Source: Desulforhabdus sp. TSK (GTDB lineage Bacteria; Desulfobacterota; Syntrophobacteria; Syntrophobacterales; Syntrophobacteraceae). Taken from it: a stretch of 64,000 nt of DNA. A program made the translations under genes and the position numbers. Positions 60,022-64,000 of the stretch are shown here, in pieces; the stretch's first letter is position 1; the number at the start of each line of letters is the position of its first letter. The notes beneath the pieces were generated by a model. The model saw nothing but the letters and a program-made list of their open reading frames with translations. It had not been told where the DNA came from and made no database searches. Where the stretch lies: the NCBI RefSeq assembly GCF_022836495.1, contig NZ_BQXM01000012.1, positions 1 through 64,000 of the forward strand, read 5' to 3'.

Positions 60022-61581
60022 CTATACTAAAACCGTATTTTCGACGTTATAGAACATGTCCTCATCATCCGTGACCTGGTACAGGGGAAGCTCCACCAGG
60101 AACGTTGTCCCGGCAGGGCTCGTCTCCTTGATGGAAATGCTGCCATCGTTGTCTTTGATGATGCCGTAAACCATGCTCAACCCCAGTCCTGTCCCCTTCC
60201 CCAGGTTCTTGGTCGTGAAGAAGGGATCGAACACCCTCGACATATTTTCCCTGGGAATGCCGCATCCCGTGTCGGAGACCTCCAGGTAGACCTTCTTTTC
60301 GGCCTTGTTTCGGCAGGTTCTGAAAGTCAGGGTTCCTCTTCGCTCCATGGCGTCCAAGGCGTTCATAACGAGATTGATGATTACCTGCCCCAATTGATTT
60401 TTATCGGCATTGACCAGCATCATTTCGTCTGAGAGCTCCTTGACGATCTGGATGTTCATGAAGAGCTTCTGGTCCCGGATGAGACTCAAACTGTTCTCCA
60501 GCAGGGTGTTGAGATGGATGACCTCCCGATTTTGACTGGTCTGGCGGCTGTAGGCCAGAAGATTCTTGACAATGACGCCGCAACGATTGGCGTCATCGAT
60601 GATGAATTGGACGTCATCCCGCAGGAGGCTGTCCTCAGGGAGGCTCTCCAGGACCAGATTCGCGTAGAGCAGGATTCCTGTCAGGGGATTGTTGATTTCA
60701 TGGGCCACACCCGCCGCCAGCTGCCCCAGGGAAGCCATCTTTTCCGACTGAGAAATGCGAACCATCATGCGGTTCATCCGTTCCTCATGGGCGAGCTGTT
60801 CGCGAAGATCGTCGAAGACCCCCATGGTGCCCACTTCCCGATCACCGTCATAAATGATGGCTGCCGTCACCTGGACGGGGATCGATTCGCCCTGGGCATT
60901 CAACATGGAGGCACGCATGCTGGGGAGCTTTCCCGCCCCGCCGATTTTGGGGTCACGCAGCTTCCTGAGGATTTCATAAGCCCGTCCCGGCGGGTAGAGA
61001 TTTTGCACGCTGATCTCCCCCCTGAGGGCCTGCTGCAGGGTAAAGCCCGTGAGCTCCTCGGCGGCTCGATTCATGACGACTATTCGGCCCCGCCGATCAG
61101 CGGCGAGGATCCCACTCTGGGAGCTTTCGATCACCTTCTCCGCGAACTCTCGAACTCCCTCCAGTTCTCTTTCAAGGATCTTGATGTTGGTAACGTCTCG
61201 AACGCTTTCGATGACATAGCGCACGTTCCCCTCATCGTCGAGAATCGGTGAAAAAATGCGGTCTTCCCATTTTTCCCTGCCGTCCGGGCACTCCACACGC
61301 CTGAGAACGGTATGGCCTTCTCGATCCGTAAGCACCTTGGCGAGAGGGCAGAGGTCTGTGGGACAGGGCCTGGTGGAATGGTAGAAGAAATCATGGCATC
61401 TTTTGCCGATGACCTCTGCTTTTTGGATACCGAACGCCTTTTCAAATTTCCTGTTGGCGGAAACAATTTTCCTGTCGGGACTGAGAATCAGGCCCGGAAG
61501 GGAGAGAGAATCAAAAACCTTTTCTTTCCAGTCCATTTCTTCCTTCAGTCTGGCGTCGGAGTCCTTCATCATGATTTCCAT
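60022..61581 (-). CDS. PAS-PAS histidine kinase
   Basis: A 519-residue soluble kinase. Two PAS domains (about 20-130 with CHDFFYHSTRPCPTDLCPL, a cysteine-bearing segment; and about 150-265 with NRAAEELTGF) precede HisKA (GVAHEINNPLTGIL) and HATPase_c (NLVMNALDAM, GTGLGLSMVYGII). The cysteine cluster C-x(11)-C-x4-C in the first PAS could bind iron-sulfur or sense redox. The ribosome site is weak. It lies between the hybrid kinase and the single receiver. Confidence 0.9.
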   Translation of the reverse strand: MEIMMKDSDARLKEEMDWKEKVFDSLSLPGLILSPDRKIVSANRKFEKAFGIQKAEVIGKRCHDFFYHSTRPCPTDLCPLAKVLTDREGHTVLRRVECPDGREKWEDRIFSPILDDEGNVRYVIESVRDVTNIKILERELEGVREFAEKVIESSQSGILAADRRGRIVVMNRAAEELTGFTLQQALRGEISVQNLYPPGRAYEILRKLRDPKIGGAGKLPSMRASMLNAQGESIPVQVTAAIIYDGDREVGTMGVFDDLREQLAHEERMNRMMVRISQSEKMASLGQLAAGVAHEINNPLTGILLYANLVLESLPEDSLLRDDVQFIIDDANRCGVIVKNLLAYSRQTSQNREVIHLNTLLENSLSLIRDQKLFMNIQIVKELSDEMMLVNADKNQLGQVIINLVMNALDAMERRGTLTFRTCRNKAEKKVYLEVSDTGCGIPRENMSRVFDPFFTTKNLGKGTGLGLSMVYGIIKDNDGSISIKETSPAGTTFLVELPLYQVTDDEDMFYNVENTVLV

Positions 61582-61998
61582 GTCGGCATAAACCTCAGCT
61601 CAACGAAGGGCAGATAAGACTCGAAAGCTGCGCCCCCCCTGCACACAGCGCTTCAAAGGATCCCACCGTTTACCCCCCGGTGCCGAGGTGTTCTTACAGG
61701 ATGCGACCCTCAGGGTCAACCCGGTTCGCCTTTTTTTGCCGAGACAATCTCCCCCTCAGCAACTGTCTGAAAATTCGTTTCCTAGAACTTTTAAGGGGAA
61801 TCCAGAAAGGCTGCCGGACTGGATTCCCCTTAACAATCCGAGGGACTGCCAACCGTGCCGGCCGGGCCGCGCCGTTTTTGCTGCCCGGCGTGTGGATTGG
61901 ACAATACGGTCGTTCATCCCCTCATTTTCTGCTGGGACGGGGGTGCGGGATAGCACCATGTTTCATAATATTCTCCCGCACCCCCATGTCATTGCGTA
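61582..61998. other. Gap with two perfect stem-loops between kinase and receiver genes
   Basis: One stem has 15-bp arms, TTAAGGGGAATCCAG (61791-61805) and its complement (61819-61833). The other has 12-bp arms, GGGGGTGCGGGA (61939-61950) and its complement (61974-61985), 13 bases beyond the receiver stop codon. Neither has a T-run on the minus strand. They are candidates for transcript-end stabilisers or repeats. Confidence 0.6.
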
Positions 61999-62385
61999 TT
62001 ACACGAGATAGTCCTTAACGATTTCCGAAAGCTTTTCCAGGTCGACGGGCTTGGCGATGTAATCGTCGGCCAGGGTGGATTTTCCGTCGAGGTGGGTATA
62101 GCTTGTCGTGGGAACGTTGTCCGCCACAGCCGTCAGAAGAACCACCGTGATGTCCTTGTAGTTGGGGTCCGTCTTGAGCTGGTTGCAAAGCTCATAGCCG
62201 TTTTTCCGGGGCATCATGACATCCAGAACCAGCAGGTCGGGCTTCTCCCGCTGAATCTTCTCCAAAGCGTCCTGTCCGTCATAAGCCTTGCCGATCCGAT
62301 AATCGTAACTTGCCAGCTTCATGGAAACAGCTTCCACCAGATCCGGATCATCGTCCACTACCATAATGTAAGGTTGCTTGGTCAT
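61999..62385 (-). CDS. Single-domain response regulator (CheY-like receiver)
   Basis: A 128-residue receiver domain with the acidic pocket DDD (11-13), the phospho-acceptor in LLVLDVMMPRKNG (about D54), T85-type threonine in LLTAVAD and K112-type lysine in YIAKPVD. No output domain, so it works by protein contact or as a phosphate shuttle. GGAG precedes the ATG. It lies between the kinase genes and the methylene-THF reductase pair, all on the minus strand. Confidence 0.92.
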   Translation of the reverse strand: MTKQPYIMVVDDDPDLVEAVSMKLASYDYRIGKAYDGQDALEKIQREKPDLLVLDVMMPRKNGYELCNQLKTDPNYKDITVVLLTAVADNVPTTSYTHLDGKSTLADDYIAKPVDLEKLSEIVKDYLV

Positions 62386-62494
62386 TTAAAGCTCCTTTCC
62401 GCAGCTCTCTGCGAAGGTCAATGTGTTTGCTTTTTCAATGAAATGGACTGTTGTTTTACTCTTGGTAAAGCGTCTAAACCGATTTCACGGGTCT

Positions 62495-63418
62495 CTAAAC
62501 GACAGGCCTGGGCAGTAACCCCGCCCTCTCCACGATTTCGGGCACCTTCTGCTCCCATTCAATGGCCATGATGTGAAACCCTCTCACCCCTTCCACTTCC
62601 TTCAGGCGCTGAATGGTCTCGACGCAGATCTTGATCCCTTCCTCGGACTGCTTCTCCTTGGGCACACCCGCCATACGCTGGACCACCTCATCCGGCACAT
62701 CCATGCCGGGCACCTTGTTTTTCATGTACCGCGCCATGCCCACGGATTTCATGGGAGTGATGCCGGCCATGATGGCCACCTTCTCATGAAGTCCCCGTTC
62801 GCGAACGCCTTCCATCCACTTCTCGAACTTGTCCACGTTGAAGATGCACTGAGTCTGGATGAAATCGACTCCCGCCTTCACCTTCTTGGCGAGTCGCGCC
62901 ACTCTCAGCTCAAAGGGATCGGCAAAAGGATTGGCCGCAGCTCCGATGAACATCTTCGGTGAGCCGTCGATCTTCTCACCCCCCTGGAACTTGCCTTCAT
63001 CCCTCATGTTGCGCACCATGTCCACCATCTGGATGGAATCGATATCGTGCACGTTGGCCGCCATGGGGTGGTCACCGAAGCGGGGATGATCGCCCGAGAG
63101 GCAGAGCATGGTGTCCACCCCGTGGGAATAGGCCCCGATGATGTCACTCTGCATGGCCAGGCGGTTTCGGTCTCGGCTGACCATCTGGAGTATGGGGTTC
63201 AGGCCCATGTTCTGGATGATGATGCAGGCAGCCAGGCTCGACATGCGGACCATGGCTGTCTGGTTGTCCGTGACGTTGATGCCGTCGACACAGCCCCGCA
63301 GCAGCTCCGCCTTTTCCTTGACTTTGTTGGGGAGCGCCCCGCGCGGTGGTCCGCATTCCGACGTCACGGCCAGGTGACCTGCTGCCAGTATCTTTTCCAG
63401 TGTGCTTTCCGTCTTCAT
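62495..63418 (-). CDS. metF: Methylenetetrahydrofolate reductase MetF-like
   Basis: A 307-residue TIM-barrel flavoprotein of the MetF family: TSECGPPRG at the start with the catalytic glutamate, GINVTDNQTA, LSGDHPRFGDHP, and QTQCIFNVDKF. It interconverts methylene-THF and methyl-THF. Its ATG overlaps the stop of the metV-like gene by 4 bases. The MetV-MetF pairing is that of the Wood-Ljungdahl pathway in anaerobes; here it could run oxidatively from acetyl-CoA or serve methionine synthesis. Confidence 0.92.
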   Translation of the reverse strand: MKTESTLEKILAAGHLAVTSECGPPRGALPNKVKEKAELLRGCVDGINVTDNQTAMVRMSSLAACIIIQNMGLNPILQMVSRDRNRLAMQSDIIGAYSHGVDTMLCLSGDHPRFGDHPMAANVHDIDSIQMVDMVRNMRDEGKFQGGEKIDGSPKMFIGAAANPFADPFELRVARLAKKVKAGVDFIQTQCIFNVDKFEKWMEGVRERGLHEKVAIMAGITPMKSVGMARYMKNKVPGMDVPDEVVQRMAGVPKEKQSEEGIKICVETIQRLKEVEGVRGFHIMAIEWEQKVPEIVERAGLLPRPVV

Positions 63419-64000
63419 GATGCCAGATCCTCTCTCACGATGCGTCGCGGTCCCCCGCCTCTTCCAGTCCGCCAGTCTTTGGCGGGAATGTTATCCTCGT
63501 AGCGCTCCTGCATCCCGAGGGCCTTCAGCCGGTCCCAGATAAGCTGCCAGGCACAGTCGATGTCCGGATCGACTTCGCACTTCCCACTCGTGGAGCCGCC
63601 GCAGGGTCCGTTGAGCAGTTGTTTGGAACAGCGGGCGATGGGGCACACTCCCGCCGTGATGCCCAGGACACAGTTGCCGCAGCCGGCGCACCGTTCGGCC
63701 CAGACGCCCTGGCGCTCGGAAGCCCCCATGAACCGGGTGTTCACGGCGGGAAAAACAGGTTTTTCCTTGTAGCGCCGCGCCACTTCCTGGGCTCCGCAGC
63801 CGCAGGCCATGGACAGCACCGCGTCTGCCTGATCCATCCTGGGGAGCAGCTCTTCCACGTATTCGGGGTCGCACTGTCTTTCCAGGGTGACTTCCTCGAT
63901 CTCGACGGGATTGCCCTCCTTGGCGAAGTGCATTTTCAGGGCCGAAGCCAAGAGGCCCACTTCCTTGCGGCCACCCGCCGCACACACCGTGACGCATTCG
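63415..64000 (-). CDS. metV: MetV-type zinc/iron-sulfur partner of MetF (5' end outside window)
   Basis: The frame is open to the window edge, and the residues before the first in-frame GTG (ECVT, then VCAAGGRKEVGLLASALKM) match the family, so the gene continues beyond 64000. About 195 residues are visible. Cysteines are in SMACGCGAQE, ERCAGCGNCVLGIT, GVCPIARCSK and NGPCGGSTSGKCEV, the MetV pattern thought to bind iron-sulfur or zinc. MetV is needed for electron supply to MetF in acetogens and related anaerobes. Coupled by an ATGA overlap to metF. Confidence 0.9.
   Translation of the reverse strand, partial: ECVTVCAAGGRKEVGLLASALKMHFAKEGNPVEIEEVTLERQCDPEYVEELLPRMDQADAVLSMACGCGAQEVARRYKEKPVFPAVNTRFMGASERQGVWAERCAGCGNCVLGITAGVCPIARCSKQLLNGPCGGSTSGKCEVDPDIDCAWQLIWDRLKALGMQERYEDNIPAKDWRTGRGGGPRRIVREDLAS

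Noticed and set aside
1-64000. CRISPR arrays, rRNA, tRNA, integrase or phage modules
   Set aside because: Scanned by eye on both strands; no direct-repeat array with regular spacing, cloverleaf, rRNA core or phage structural gene was seen. A tRNAscan/Infernal run would be decisive for RNAs.

Overview
The window looks like chromosomal DNA of a strictly anaerobic, aromatic-degrading member of the Desulfobacterota (Deltaproteobacteria), either a sulfate reducer or a syntroph. The evidence is a complete class II (tungsten, ATP-independent) benzoyl-CoA reductase cluster, HdrA/MvhD-type electron-bifurcation proteins, a UGA-encoded selenocysteine, a Na+-pumping glutaconyl-CoA decarboxylase, a MetV/MetF methylene-THF reductase pair and sigma-54/NtrC regulation. 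DNA is GC-rich. No rRNA, tRNA, CRISPR array, phage or complete insertion sequence was seen.

Layout. 1-0.75 kb: tail of an MvhD-ferredoxin gene. 1.0-5.6 kb (minus): a six-gene cassette (90-residue unknown, small CxxC protein, SAM methyltransferase, C-GCAxxG-C-C protein, radical SAM protein, CoA ligase) resembling the Desulfovibrio DVU_1553-1557/TrsS-TrsM neighbourhood, whose biochemical role I do not know. 6.1-17.2 kb (plus): bamBCDEFGHI plus a ferritin-like protein; bamF is read through an in-frame TGA. 17.4-21.2 kb (minus): cysteine hydrolase, dienoyl-CoA hydratase (bamR-like), SDR and flavodoxin-like reductase. 21.6-30.4 kb (plus): DUF2080 gene, IclR regulator, then a six-gene operon (CoA ligase, SatP-like carrier, amidohydrolase, 3-hydroxyacyl-CoA dehydrogenase, acyl-CoA dehydrogenase, thiolase). 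30.4-32.1 kb: a repeat-rich gap with two 116-bp MITE-like elements, a REP palindrome, a second DUF2080 gene and a GNAT gene.

32.2-44.8 kb (minus): two [benzoate-CoA-ligase-type enzyme + SLC13-type anion transporter] modules with almost identical transporters. They flank an NtrC-type response regulator, its histidine kinase and a molybdopterin (Mo/W) oxidoreductase. A near-consensus sigma-54 promoter precedes the first ligase. 45.4-54.2 kb (minus): glutaryl-CoA-to-crotonyl-CoA genes (SCP2-type thiolase, DUF35 partner, glutaryl-CoA-dehydrogenase-like enzyme, GcdA, mini gamma subunit, GcdB, TerC, cytidylate-kinase-like protein, biotin carrier). 54.4-55.7 kb: two toxin-antitoxin pairs. 55.9-64.0 kb: nitroreductase, M24 peptidase, a signal-transduction group (receiver-kinase hybrid, PAS kinase, lone receiver) and MetF/MetV.

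Together these genes give most of an anaerobic benzoate pathway: uptake, activation to benzoyl-CoA, reduction to the 1,5-diene, hydration, and lower beta-oxidation through glutaryl-CoA, glutaconyl-CoA and crotonyl-CoA to acetyl-CoA. Decarboxylation is used to pump Na+. The ring hydrolase (bamA) and the usual bamQ dehydrogenase are not in the window. Three minus-strand promoters (near 20.17, 21.33 and 54.2 kb) carry a related dyad over their -10 boxes, which suggests one repressor encoded elsewhere links the hydratase/SDR, flavodoxin and glutaryl-CoA operons.
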